Made by a program: the position numbers and the translations under genes. DNA of 64,000 nucleotides from Streptomyces sp. CMB-StM0423 (GTDB lineage: Bacteria > Actinomycetota > Actinomycetes > Streptomycetales > Streptomycetaceae). The first letter of the stretch is position 1; every line of letters starts with the position of its first letter. The notes below the pieces were generated by a model. That model was not told the origin of the DNA and did no database searches. It saw only the letters and a program-made list of their open reading frames with translations. Below, piece by piece: positions 47,223-56,333 of the stretch. The stretch lies in the NCBI RefSeq assembly GCF_002847285.1, contig NZ_CP025407.1:7133001-7197000 (forward strand), read 5' to 3'.

Positions 47223-48239
47223 GTGTCGACGGGCCGGACGGCCGCGCGGATGGGACCCGCGGAGCTGGTACAGGCGGCGGCGATGGCCCGCCGCTTCTAC
47301 CTGGAGGGCAAGTCCAAGATCCAGATCGCCGACGAGTTCGGCGTCAGCCGCTTCAAGGTCGCCCGGGTGCTGGAGACCGCGCTCGAACGCGACCTCGTAC
47401 GGATCGAGATCCGCGTCCCCGCCGAACTCGACGCCGAGCGCTCCGACGCCCTGCGTGCCCGCTTCGGCCTCAGGCACGCCGTCGTCGTGGAGGCGCCGGC
47501 CGACGCCGTGCCCGACACCCGCGACCCGGAGAACCTCGGCAGCGTCGCCGCCGACCTGCTCGCCGAGCTGGTCACCGAGGGTGACGTGCTGGGCCTGGCC
47601 TGGGGCAGGTCCACGATCAACATGGCGCAGGCGCTGCACCGGCTGCCCCCGTGCACCGTCGTCCAGCTCACCGGCGTCTACGACGCGGGTACCGCGGAGC
47701 GCGGCTCCGTGGAGGCCGTGCGCCGCGCCGCGGAGGTCGCCGGCGGCGAGGCACACCCCATCTACGCGCCGATGCTCCTGCCCGACGCCGCCACCGCCAC
47801 CGCGCTGCGCAGCCAGACCGGAGTGGCCCGCGCCTTCGAGTACTTCGACAAGGTGACCGTCGCCGCCGTCTCCATCGGCTCCTGGGAGGAGGGCATCTCC
47901 GCCATGCACGACATGCTCTCCGAGGAGGAGCGCGCGCACTACGCCTCGCTGGGCGCCGCCGCCGAGATGTCCGCGCACCTCTTCGACGCCGAGGGCCGGC
48001 GCATCGGCCGCGACCTGGGGGAGCGGTGCATCACCGTCGAGGCGGACCGGCTGCGGCGGATCCCCGAGGTGGTCGCCATCGCGGGCGGCGCGCGCAAGCG
48101 CGAGGCGATCGTGGCGGTGCTGCGCTCGGGGCTGGTCACCAGCCTGGTCACGGACACCGTGGCGGCGGACTACCTGCTGGACGAGGTGGCGCCGGGCCCG
48201 CGCCCCGCGCTGGACCGCGCCGACCCGGACGACCTGTAG
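47223..48239 (+). CDS. SorC/DeoR-type sugar-binding transcriptional regulator
   Basis: A 338-residue regulator with an N-terminal helix-turn-helix (about 17-62: RFYLEGKSKIQIADEFGVSRFKVARVL) and a C-terminal sugar-phosphate-binding domain (about 70-325) of the phosphosugar-isomerase type (GLAWGRSTINMAQALHRLP). GGAG lies 5 nt before the GTG start. Its position after rpe suggests a phosphosugar effector from the pentose phosphate route, but no regulon is shown. An 11-bp palindrome upstream may be its operator. Confidence 0.88.
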   Translation: MSTGRTAARMGPAELVQAAAMARRFYLEGKSKIQIADEFGVSRFKVARVLETALERDLVRIEIRVPAELDAERSDALRARFGLRHAVVVEAPADAVPDTRDPENLGSVAADLLAELVTEGDVLGLAWGRSTINMAQALHRLPPCTVVQLTGVYDAGTAERGSVEAVRRAAEVAGGEAHPIYAPMLLPDAATATALRSQTGVARAFEYFDKVTVAAVSIGSWEEGISAMHDMLSEEERAHYASLGAAAEMSAHLFDAEGRRIGRDLGERCITVEADRLRRIPEVVAIAGGARKREAIVAVLRSGLVTSLVTDTVAADYLLDEVAPGPRPALDRADPDDL

Positions 48240-48333
48240 TCCCGGGGATCCCGTGCCGTAGGGGTCGTGCCGTGGAGCGGCCGGCCCGTTCCGTACGCCG
48301 GGCACCCCTCCCGTACGAACCGGGCCGCGCGCC

Positions 48334-50646
48334 TCAGTCGGCGGGCGCGTGCAGCGGTTCTGAGAGGACGCCCGGGATCTGCGAGCGCGAGGTGAAGCCG
48401 AACTTCGCCAGGATGTGCTCCACGTGCGCGTCCACCGTGCGCTTGGAGATCACCAGCTTCTCGGCGATCTCCCGGTTCGTCAGCCCCCTGGCCACCAGCC
48501 CCGCCACCTGCCGTTGCCGCGGCGTGAGTCCGTCGCCCGCGCCCGGCGGCTGCGCCGGGACCGCCGGTGCGGCCGGTGCCGCCTCGTCGGCGAGGGCCAG
48601 CGCCACGGCGGCGTTGGTGGGCAGCCGGCCGCCCTCGCGGAACGCGGTGTCGTAGCCGTCGTTGCCCAGCGCCTCGCGGGCCGCGTCCGCCGCGCTGCCG
48701 TGCAGGTCGTGCAGGATGGTGATGCCGAACCTGGCTTCCTTGACCGCCCGGCGCCACAGCGCGTCCGCCGCGCCCTGCAGCACGGCCACCCGCTCGAAGT
48801 GCCGCAGCTCCGCCGCCCGCCAGGCGAAGCCCTCCAGGAAGTGCGCGACGCCCATCAGGTCGTGCAGCACCGCCTTGGCGCGGATGCCCTGCCGGGCGCA
48901 CTCGATGCTCTCCAGATGCTCGCCCTTCAGCCACAGGCCGATGCTCTTGACCCACAGCGCCCAGCCGCGCGACCACAGCTCGGCGGGGGTGGCGGCGTTG
49001 CGCCGGAGGGAGTCCTCGCTGAGCGCGATGCCCTCGCCCGTACCGCCGTTGAGGACGTGGAAGAAGCCGACGATGAAGCCGCTCATCAGCAGCCCGGTCT
49101 CGTCGCCCTGCTCCGCCAGCTCCCGCCGGGCGGCCTCGAAGCCCTCGGCGACGCCGTCGGCCCGGCCGCGGAAGTAGCGGGAGTGGTGGCGGAAGGTGCG
49201 GGTCCAGGCGAGGCCCGTACGGTCGTCGATGCGCAGCGCGACGGCCTCGGCCTCGTCCAGCAGCGCGAAGGTGTCGCCGCGCTCGCCCTGCATGTCCATG
49301 AACCAGCAGGTCAGCCAGAGGGCCTTGACCCGCTCCGCGCGGTCCTCCGGGCAGCGGTCGAGGGCGCGGCGCAGCCAGTAGCGGCCCTCGGTGAGCAGCC
49401 CGGTGCAGTGCCAGTAGCCCCACAGCATCGTGGCCATCCGCAGGCCCGCGGAGGCGTCGTCCGGGTCGGCGACGCAGAACTCCAGCGCGACCCGTACGTC
49501 CGCCTGGTCGCGTACCATCTGCCGCAGCAGCACCGCCTGCCGGTCGCCGGTCCACTCGGCGTCGAAGAACCGGGCGCGGCGCAGGAAGTGGTCGCGGTGC
49601 CGGCGCCGGGTGCGCTCCGCCTCCGCGCCCGGGCCGAGCTGTTCCAGGCCGAACTCCCGGATGGTGTCGAGCATCCGGTAGCGGGTGCCGTACTCGGACT
49701 CCACCCGCAGCACCACCGACTTCTCCACCAGCCCGATCAGTGCGTCGAGCACCCCCTCGACGGGCAGCGCCCCCTCCGCGCCGACCGCCTCGGCGACGTC
49801 CAGGCTGAACTCCCCGGCGCACACCGCGAGCCGCGACCACAGCAGCCGCTCGGGCTCGGTGGACAGCTCGTAGCTCCAGCCGATGGTGGTACGCAGCGTC
49901 TGGTGCCGCGGCACGGCGGTGCGCCGGCCGCCGGTGAGCAGTTGGAAGCGGTGGTCGAGCCGGTTCAGCATCTCCTCGGGGGAGAGGACCCGCAGCCGGC
50001 TGACGGCCAGTTCGATGGCGAGCGGGATGCCGTCGAGGCGGCGGCAGAGGGCGAGGACGTCGGCGCGGTTGTCGTCGTCGACGGTGAAGCCGGGCACGGC
50101 GGCGGCGGCCCGGTCGGTGAACAACTGCAGCGCGTCGTCCGCCCGTCCGGTGTCCGGGACGGCCAGCGGCGGGATCGGCAGGATGTGCTCGCCCGCCACG
50201 TCCAGGGGCTGCCTGCTGGTGGCGACGACGTGCAACCGCGGTGCGGCGCGGAGCAGTTCCTCGGCGAGCACGGCGCAGGCATCGACCAGGTGCTCGCAGG
50301 TGTCGAGGATGAGCAGCGCCGTCTTGTCCTTGAGGTACGCGGCGAGCGCGTCCTGCGCCGGCAGCGCGGTCTGCTCCGGCAGGTCGAGCGCGGCGGCGAC
50401 GGTGTTGGGCAGCAGCCGCGGGTCGGCGAGGGCGGACAGCGGGACGAGGGTGACGCCGTCGGGGAAGCGGGAACGCAGCCGGTGCGCGCCGCGCACGGCG
50501 GTGCGGGTCTTGCCGACCCCGCCGGGTCCTGTGAGCGTGACCAGGCGGGCCTGCCGCAGACAGGCATCGAGCAGCGCGAGCTCCTGCCGGCGGCCGACGA
50601 AGCTGGTGGCTTCGGCGGGCAGCTCACCGGCGCTGCGGTTCCTCAT
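48334..50646 (-). CDS. NB-ARC/STAND ATPase transcriptional regulator with LuxR-type C-terminus
   Basis: A 770-residue regulator. It starts with a P-loop NTPase (Walker A GPGGVGKT at 40-47; Walker B LLILDTCEH), followed by winged-helix/ARC-like and helical-repeat regions (about 300-690). It ends with a LuxR-type helix-turn-helix (about 706-757: LTPRQRQVAGLVARGLTNREIAEKL). There is no N-terminal SARP domain. The ATG at 50646 has GGGGGA upstream and lies inside the 3' end of the acyltransferase gene (23-bp overlap), so the two are co-translated. Many such regulators govern nearby pathways. Confidence 0.88.
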   Translation of the reverse strand: MRNRSAGELPAEATSFVGRRQELALLDACLRQARLVTLTGPGGVGKTRTAVRGAHRLRSRFPDGVTLVPLSALADPRLLPNTVAAALDLPEQTALPAQDALAAYLKDKTALLILDTCEHLVDACAVLAEELLRAAPRLHVVATSRQPLDVAGEHILPIPPLAVPDTGRADDALQLFTDRAAAAVPGFTVDDDNRADVLALCRRLDGIPLAIELAVSRLRVLSPEEMLNRLDHRFQLLTGGRRTAVPRHQTLRTTIGWSYELSTEPERLLWSRLAVCAGEFSLDVAEAVGAEGALPVEGVLDALIGLVEKSVVLRVESEYGTRYRMLDTIREFGLEQLGPGAEAERTRRRHRDHFLRRARFFDAEWTGDRQAVLLRQMVRDQADVRVALEFCVADPDDASAGLRMATMLWGYWHCTGLLTEGRYWLRRALDRCPEDRAERVKALWLTCWFMDMQGERGDTFALLDEAEAVALRIDDRTGLAWTRTFRHHSRYFRGRADGVAEGFEAARRELAEQGDETGLLMSGFIVGFFHVLNGGTGEGIALSEDSLRRNAATPAELWSRGWALWVKSIGLWLKGEHLESIECARQGIRAKAVLHDLMGVAHFLEGFAWRAAELRHFERVAVLQGAADALWRRAVKEARFGITILHDLHGSAADAAREALGNDGYDTAFREGGRLPTNAAVALALADEAAPAAPAVPAQPPGAGDGLTPRQRQVAGLVARGLTNREIAEKLVISKRTVDAHVEHILAKFGFTSRSQIPGVLSEPLHAPAD

Positions 50647-51808
50647 CGTGGTCCCCCGGAGGTCGGTGACCGGCTGGCGACGTACACCCGACGGCCGTAC
50701 AACCGACGACGGTAAGGGGCGCGGAGGCGGGCGTCGGAGCGACTCCGGGGGATTCAACCGAACGGGGGGCGCGAGAGGGCACGATGACCGCCGGTCGGAA
50801 GAGGGGGGCGAGCCGTGGCTCGACCGCCCAGCGCAGCGCCCGGCGCACCGGCGGGGTACACAGCAGCGCCATGCCGGCGGTGGCGGCGAGGGTCACGGCC
50901 ACGGCCCCGGCGGGTGCCGAGAGCCACGCGGGCTCGTACCAGCCGCCGTAGCGGGCCCCCTGGGTGGCGAAGGCGTGCAGCAGATAGCCGTAGAGCGTGC
51001 CGGCGCCCAGCACGGTCCACCACGTCCGGCGCCCGGGCACCCAGGCGAGGAACGCCGCGACCAGCAGCAGCGAGCAGCAGAAGAGCACGGGCGCGGCGAG
51101 CAGCCCGGTCGTCCCGGAGTAACCGATCTCCTGGGCGGCGGCGTTGTGGTAGAGCCAGCGCCGGTCGGTGTGCGGGCCGAGGAGGTACGCGGCCACGGGC
51201 GCGGCGAGGAGCACCGGCGCGGCCAGGATCCGTGCCTCGCGCCGCCGCAGCAGCCGCAGCCGCCCGGGTGCGCAGGTCAGGCCGAGGACGAAGAACGGCA
51301 GGAGTTGCAGCACCCGTTGCAGCTCCAGGTCGTCGCCGATCGTGGGCCCAGCGGTGGCGATCGCGGCCACCGCGAGCGCGACGGGCAGCGGGTGGCGCAG
51401 CGCGGTCCACAGCGGTACCGACAGCCGCCAGACGAACAGCGCGAGCAGGAACCACGTCACGCCCCAGGGGTCGAGCAGGCTGAGAGGGCTCTCGTTGCCG
51501 CCGGCCAGGCGGCCGAAGAGGGTGTACGCGGTCTCGAAGACCAGGTACGGCACGACGAGCCCGGTGATCAGCCCGCGGGCGCGGCGGGGTGAGCCGTCCT
51601 GGCCGCGGGAGAAGTAGCCGGAGACGAGCACGAACGCGGGCATGTGGAAGGCGTAGACGGTCTCGTACGCGGCGGCGACCGCCCGGCTGCCGTCGACCAG
51701 CGGCTCCCAGGCGTGCCCGCACGCGACGAGCACCACCGCCAGGAACCTGGCGTTGTCGAAGTACGGGTCCCGGGGGGTGCCGGGGCTGCCCCTGTCGTTG
51801 CCGTTCAC
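50624..51808 (-). CDS. acyltransferase-3 family membrane protein
   Basis: A 394-residue integral membrane protein with about ten helices. The conserved N-terminal block (PYFDNARFLAVVLVACGHAW) has the His thought to be catalytic in acyltransferase-3 enzymes. These transfer acetyl or other acyl groups to cell-surface sugars or lipids. The C-terminal 50 residues are a cytoplasmic Pro/Gly/Thr-rich tail. The GTG at 51808 has a GAAAGAG site. It overlaps the LuxR-type regulator gene and faces the MFS gene across a 26-bp dyad. Acceptor unknown. Confidence 0.85.
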   Translation of the reverse strand: MNGNDRGSPGTPRDPYFDNARFLAVVLVACGHAWEPLVDGSRAVAAAYETVYAFHMPAFVLVSGYFSRGQDGSPRRARGLITGLVVPYLVFETAYTLFGRLAGGNESPLSLLDPWGVTWFLLALFVWRLSVPLWTALRHPLPVALAVAAIATAGPTIGDDLELQRVLQLLPFFVLGLTCAPGRLRLLRRREARILAAPVLLAAPVAAYLLGPHTDRRWLYHNAAAQEIGYSGTTGLLAAPVLFCCSLLLVAAFLAWVPGRRTWWTVLGAGTLYGYLLHAFATQGARYGGWYEPAWLSAPAGAVAVTLAATAGMALLCTPPVRRALRWAVEPRLAPLFRPAVIVPSRAPRSVESPGVAPTPASAPLTVVGCTAVGCTSPAGHRPPGDHDEEPQRR

Positions 51809-51816
51809 TTCTCTTT

Positions 51817-51842
51817 CCTATCATGCCTATAGGAATAATAGG
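51817..51842. promoter_or_regulatory. 26-bp AT-rich dyad in the acyltransferase/MFS divergent promoter region
   Basis: The half-site CCTATCATGCCTA (51817-51829) is followed by its near-exact complement (51830-51842): 11 of 13 pairs match. The centre is the perfect palindrome CCTATAGG (51826-51833). It begins 9 bp upstream of the acyltransferase start, so a bound protein would block that promoter. TATTAT on the minus strand inside it resembles a -10. It is the most AT-rich patch nearby and a strong operator candidate. Confidence 0.6.
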
Positions 51843-51954
51843 GAAACTGGCGCGGCCCGGTGCCGCGCGCTCGCGGACTCCCCGGCCGCCACCCGCACTT
51901 CAGGGCGCGCGGACGATCTCGTACAGTGTCGGCCGACCCTGCCGAGGAGCGCGC

Positions 51955-53253
51955 ATGACGGCCGACGCCCGCCGCACGGACCCCGCCCTCGGCACCCCCG
52001 CACCCGTTTCCGGCGGCCCGCGGGGCGGCTCGCGGCGGTGGATGTGGCTCGCCGCCTGGCCCGTCGTCGCCGCGCTCGCCCTGTCCAACGAGCCCGCGCC
52101 GCTGTACGTGCTGTGGCAGGGCCGGTTCGGCTTCTCCGCCGCCACGATCACGCTGATCTACGCCGCCTACATCGCCGGCCTGCTCGTCACCCTGACGTTC
52201 GCCGGCACCCTCGCCGACCGGTACGGCCGCAGGCCGGTGCTGCTGCCGGGGCTGGCGCTGTCACTCACCGCCGCGGCGCTCTTCGCCACCGCGGAGTCGG
52301 TCCCCGTGCTGGCCGTGGCGCGGCTGCTCAGCGGGTTCGCGGTGGGCGCGGTGCTGGCGGCGGGGATGGCGGCGGTGGCGGACCTGGCGCCGCCGGGGCA
52401 GAAGCAGTTCGGCGGGCTGGTCGCGTCCGCGTCGATGGTCGGCGGGGCGGCGCTGGGGCCGATGCTCGCCGGGGTGCTGTCGGAGACGCTGCCGCACCCC
52501 ACCCGGCTGGTCTTCGTGGTGCAGACGGGCCTGCTGCTCGTCGCGCTCGCAGTGGTGCTGCGGATGCCGCTGTCCCGGCCCGGGGAGCGGCGTGGGGAGC
52601 AGCCGGGCGGGGGAGCGGAGGACGAAGCCGGGGCCGGAGGCGCGGCGGATCCGGCACCCCGGCGTGCACGCCGGCTCGTACGCATCCCGTCCGTGCCCCG
52701 CCCGCACCGCCGCACCCTGCTGCTGAGCCTCGCCGTCCTCGCCCCGGGCATGACCGCCACCGGCTTCGTGCTCTCCCTCGGCCCGGCCCTGCTGGCCGAC
52801 TTGCTGGACAGCGACAACCGCGCGCTCGCCGGCGGCATGATCTTCCTGCTCTTCGCGGCGGCGACCGGCGTGCAGTTCGCGGTGCGCACCCTGCGGGTAC
52901 GCGTCCTCTTCACCCTGGGCGCCGTACTGACCACCGCCGGCATGGCGGCGCTGGTGCTCGCGACCGCCGTCACCTCGGTGCCGCTGCTGCTGGCCGCCGC
53001 GGTGCTGGCCGGGCTCGGCCAGGGCAGCGCGCAGCTCGGCGGGCTCAGCACGCTCAGCGCCCGGATACCGGCCACCCGGCTCGCCGAGGCCAACGCGGCG
53101 CTCACCGGCGGCGGTTACCTGATGGCCGGCGTGCTGCCGGTCGCCGCCGGGTACCTCAGCGACGCGGTGGGGCTGACGGCGGGCACCACGGCGTTCGGCG
53201 TCGCGGTCGCGGTGCTGGTGACGGCCGGCGCGGTGGCGGCGACCCGGCGCTGA
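51955..53253 (+). CDS. MFS transporter
   Basis: A 432-residue major facilitator with about 12 helices and a central charged loop rich in Gly, Glu and Arg (about 210-245). The motif A-like GTLADRYGRRPVL is between helices 2 and 3. The general shape suggests drug or metabolite efflux, with no substrate clue. The ATG has GAGGAG 5 nt upstream. It diverges from the acyltransferase gene; both may answer to the dyad between them. Confidence 0.88.
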   Translation: MTADARRTDPALGTPAPVSGGPRGGSRRWMWLAAWPVVAALALSNEPAPLYVLWQGRFGFSAATITLIYAAYIAGLLVTLTFAGTLADRYGRRPVLLPGLALSLTAAALFATAESVPVLAVARLLSGFAVGAVLAAGMAAVADLAPPGQKQFGGLVASASMVGGAALGPMLAGVLSETLPHPTRLVFVVQTGLLLVALAVVLRMPLSRPGERRGEQPGGGAEDEAGAGGAADPAPRRARRLVRIPSVPRPHRRTLLLSLAVLAPGMTATGFVLSLGPALLADLLDSDNRALAGGMIFLLFAAATGVQFAVRTLRVRVLFTLGAVLTTAGMAALVLATAVTSVPLLLAAAVLAGLGQGSAQLGGLSTLSARIPATRLAEANAALTGGGYLMAGVLPVAAGYLSDAVGLTAGTTAFGVAVAVLVTAGAVAATRR

Positions 53254-53309
53254 GCCGCCGCCCCGGCGCGTCACCCCTCCGCGTCACCCACGCCGTGTGC
53301 GGCTCCGCG

Positions 53310-54458
53310 TCACCACTCCGCGTACGACCCGTCCGGGTGCCGCCACACCGGGTTGTGCCAGCTCTCCGCCGTCCCGTCCGCGGCCCGTACCGCCCGCTCG
53401 TCGATCTCCACGCCCAGCCCGGGCCCGGCCGGCCGCAGCAGGTGCCCCTCGTGGAAGCGGAAGACCTCCGGGTCTGCGACGTAGTCGAGCAGTTCCGCGC
53501 CGGTGTTGTAGTGGATGCCGATCGACTGCTCCTGGATGAGGAAGTTCGGCGTGCAGAACGCGAGTTGCAGGCTCGCGGCCAGCGCCAGCGGCCCCAGCGG
53601 GCAGTGCGGCGCGAGCGCCACGTCGAACGTCTCGGCCAGCGAGGCGATCCGCCGGCACTCCGAGATGCCCCCGGCGTGCGAGAGGTCCGGCTGCAGCACC
53701 GCGACACCCGCCCGCAGGGCCGGCAGCATCTCGGCGCGCGAGAACAGCCGCTCGCCCGTCGCCACCGGCAGTGCCGTCGAGCCGGTCACCCGCTCCAGCA
53801 GATGCGTGTGCTCGGGCAGCACCGGCTCCTCCACGAACATCGGCGCGTACGGCTCCAGCACCCCGATGGCCTTGATCGCGCCGGCCGCGGAGAACCGGCC
53901 GTGGAAGTCGACGGCGAAGTCCCGCTCCGGGCCGAGCGCGTCGCGCGCGGCCTCCGCGCGGGCGGCGACCCGGCGCAGCTCCGCGACGTTCGGCAGCCGG
54001 TCCATCCGCCCGGAGCCGTTCATCTTCACCGCCGTGAAACCCGCGTCCACCTGCGCGGCGACCTGGTCGCGCACCTCGCCCGGCTCGTCGCCGCCGACCC
54101 AGCAGTACGCGCGGGCGCGCTCGCGCACCGGGCCGCCGAGCAACTGGTGCACGGGCGCGCCGAACGCCTTGCCCGCGAGGTCCCACAGCGCCTGGTCGAG
54201 ACCCGCGACCGCGGAGGAGAGCACCGGACCGCCGCGGTAGAAGGAGCCCTTGGTCATGAGCTGCCAGTGGTCCTCGATCCGCAGCGGGTCGGCGCCGAGG
54301 AGGAACTGGTCGGCGAGTTCGTGGACGGCGGTGCGGACGGTCGCCGCCCGGCCCTCCACCACCGGCTCGCCCCAGCCCACGAGGCCGTCGTCGGTTTCGA
54401 TCCGGCAGAAGAGCCAGCGCGGCGGCACGGCGAAGGTCTCGACCCGGGTGATCTTCAA
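53310..54458 (-). CDS. dgoD: D-galactonate dehydratase (enolase superfamily)
   Basis: A 382-residue enzyme that dehydrates D-galactonate to 2-keto-3-deoxygalactonate. It aligns closely with E. coli DgoD along its whole length: WGEPVVEGRA, YRGGPVL, SAVAGLDQALWD, YCWVGGD, the metal ligands in DFHGR and EEPVL, GERLFSR, LQPDLSHAGGI, APHCPLGP and IHYNTGAELLDY. It uses a TTG start whose GGAG site is inside the end of the upstream permease gene, 4 bp away. It is the last gene of the galactoside operon. Confidence 0.92.
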   Translation of the reverse strand: MKITRVETFAVPPRWLFCRIETDDGLVGWGEPVVEGRAATVRTAVHELADQFLLGADPLRIEDHWQLMTKGSFYRGGPVLSSAVAGLDQALWDLAGKAFGAPVHQLLGGPVRERARAYCWVGGDEPGEVRDQVAAQVDAGFTAVKMNGSGRMDRLPNVAELRRVAARAEAARDALGPERDFAVDFHGRFSAAGAIKAIGVLEPYAPMFVEEPVLPEHTHLLERVTGSTALPVATGERLFSRAEMLPALRAGVAVLQPDLSHAGGISECRRIASLAETFDVALAPHCPLGPLALAASLQLAFCTPNFLIQEQSIGIHYNTGAELLDYVADPEVFRFHEGHLLRPAGPGLGVEIDERAVRAADGTAESWHNPVWRHPDGSYAEW

Positions 54459-54462
54459 CTGG

Positions 54463-55386
54463 CTACTCCTTGACGCTGCCCTCGGTCAGCCCGGTCTGCC
54501 AGAAGCGCTGGAGGACGAGCATCGCGACGGCCAGGGGGACGACGGACACGAAGGCTCCGCCGATGGTGTACTGCGTGAGTTCCGGCACCCGGTCCGCGGC
54601 CTGCTGCCAGGTGACCAGCCCGAGCGTGATCGGGTACTTCCGGTCGTCGGAGAGCATCACCAACGGCAGGAAGTAGTTGTTCCAGATGTGCACGAACTGG
54701 AAGAGGAAGACGGTCACCAGCGCCGGGGTCATGATCCGCAGCACCAGTGAGAAGAAGATCCGCCCTTCGCCCGCGCCGTCCACCCGCGCCGCCTCCAGCA
54801 GCGTGTCGGGCACCGCCGCCTCCGCGTAGATGCGGCACAGGTAGACGCCGAACGGGCTGACGACGCTGGGGATCAGGACGCCCCAGTAGGTGTTGGTCAG
54901 CTCCAGCTTGCTGAACATCAGGTACAGCGGCAGCGCCAGGGCCGTCGAGGGCAGCAGTACACCGGCGAGGACGAACGTGAACACCGCCTCCCGGCCCGCG
55001 AAGCGGTACTTGGCGAGGGCGAAGCCGGCCGCGGCGGACAGCAGCGTCGCCAGCACCGCGCCGACGCCCGCGTACAGCAGGGAGTTCAGCGTCCAGCGCA
55101 GGTAGACGTGCCCGTCGTAGCTGAAGACCCGGCTGAGGTTGTCCCACAGCCGCGGGTCGTCGAACCACAGGCCGAAGGAGCCGTAGAGGCTGTCGTTCGA
55201 CTTGGTGGCCGCGACCAGCAGCCAGTAGACCGGCAGCAGGAAGTACAGCGCCGCCGCTGTGAGCACGGCGACCAGGAGGATGCGGCCGGGGCGCGGTGCC
55301 CGGCGTGGGCGCGGTGCGGGTGCGGCGGGCGGAGACCCGGCCACCGCGGTGCCGGTCGTGGTGGTCCTGGTGCCGGTGGCGCTCAC
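54463..55386 (-). CDS. sugar ABC transporter permease (MalG-like)
   Basis: A 307-residue inner-membrane subunit with six helices and the EAA loop EAARVDGAGEGRIFF that docks the ATPase. The N-terminal 35 residues are a Thr/Ala/Pro/Arg-rich cytoplasmic tail. The GTG start overlaps the stop of the first permease by 4 bp. No ATPase gene is in the operon, so a shared ATPase such as MsiK is expected (established for other Streptomyces sugar importers). Confidence 0.93.
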   Translation of the reverse strand: MSATGTRTTTTGTAVAGSPPAAPAPRPRRAPRPGRILLVAVLTAAALYFLLPVYWLLVAATKSNDSLYGSFGLWFDDPRLWDNLSRVFSYDGHVYLRWTLNSLLYAGVGAVLATLLSAAAGFALAKYRFAGREAVFTFVLAGVLLPSTALALPLYLMFSKLELTNTYWGVLIPSVVSPFGVYLCRIYAEAAVPDTLLEAARVDGAGEGRIFFSLVLRIMTPALVTVFLFQFVHIWNNYFLPLVMLSDDRKYPITLGLVTWQQAADRVPELTQYTIGGAFVSVVPLAVAMLVLQRFWQTGLTEGSVKE

Positions 55387-56333
55387 CGCTCGCTCCTTTG
55401 CTTGCGGGTGACGAGGCTGAGGAATCCGAACGACAGCACCATGGCGACGACGGCGAGGATGACCGACTTGGCCGCCGCCAGATACAGGTTGGCGTTCGCG
55501 AAGGCGTCGAAGTACGCGCTGAGGTTGGGGGTGTAGTCGGTGGTGACGGCCGGGGCGACCTTCTTCAGCACCAGCGGTTCCGCGAAGAGCTGCATCGTGC
55601 CGATGATGGAGAACACGGTGGTCAGCACGAGGGCCGGGCGTACCAGGGGGAGCTTGATGCGCAGCGCTGTCTGCCACGGCCCGGCGCCGTCGATCCTTGC
55701 CGCCTCGTACAGCTCCTGCGGTACGGCCTTGAGCTGGGCGATGATGATCAGCATGTTGTAGCCGGCGAACTGCCAGACCACGATGTTGGCGACCGACCAC
55801 AGCACGTTGTCGTAGCCGAGGAAGTCCGGCTGGAAGCCGAGGTCGCCGAGCACGGAGGTGACCGGGCTGACCCCGGGCACGTACAGGAAGCCCCACAGGA
55901 TGGTGGCGATCACGCCGGGGATGCCGTACGGCAGGAAGTACGTGGCCCGCAGCAGTCCCGCCCAGCGGTGGGAGACCTGGTCCAGCAGCAGCGCGAGCAC
56001 CAGCGCGAGCACCAGCATCACCGGCACCTGCACGATGCCGAAGAGCAGCACCCGGCCGAAGCCCTCGACGAACGTCTCCTGGTGCAGGGCCAGGGAGTAG
56101 TTCTCGAAGCCGGCGAAGCCGACGGACGGCTCGCCCAGGCCCATGGGGCCGCTGCGCTCGACCTTCAGCATGCTCTGGTAGACGGCGTAGAGGACCGGCA
56201 CCACCATCGCGAACAGGTACAGCGCGAGGAACGGGCCGAGGAACGCCCACGCCTTGCGGTCGGGGCGGCCGCGGCGCCGGCCGCGAGCGGCCTTGCCGGA
56301 CCGCGCCCGGCCGGGTTGCACGGAGGTGCTCAT
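55383..56333 (-). CDS. sugar ABC transporter permease (MalF-like)
   Basis: A 316-residue permease with six helices and EAA loop EAARIDGAGPWQTAL. A basic cytoplasmic N-terminus (KAARGRRRGRPDRK) precedes the first helix. The ATG overlaps the binding-protein gene stop by 4 bp and its stop overlaps the second permease by 4 bp, so the three transport genes are coupled. Belongs to the CUT1-type importer class by arrangement. Confidence 0.93.
   Translation of the reverse strand: MSTSVQPGRARSGKAARGRRRGRPDRKAWAFLGPFLALYLFAMVVPVLYAVYQSMLKVERSGPMGLGEPSVGFAGFENYSLALHQETFVEGFGRVLLFGIVQVPVMLVLALVLALLLDQVSHRWAGLLRATYFLPYGIPGVIATILWGFLYVPGVSPVTSVLGDLGFQPDFLGYDNVLWSVANIVVWQFAGYNMLIIIAQLKAVPQELYEAARIDGAGPWQTALRIKLPLVRPALVLTTVFSIIGTMQLFAEPLVLKKVAPAVTTDYTPNLSAYFDAFANANLYLAAAKSVILAVVAMVLSFGFLSLVTRKQRSER

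Noticed and set aside
53267..53314. Three copies of CGCGTCACC within 48 bp between the MFS and dgoD genes
   Set aside because: Unequal spacing, one copy reaches into the dgoD stop codon, and no symmetry; most likely chance in GC-rich DNA.
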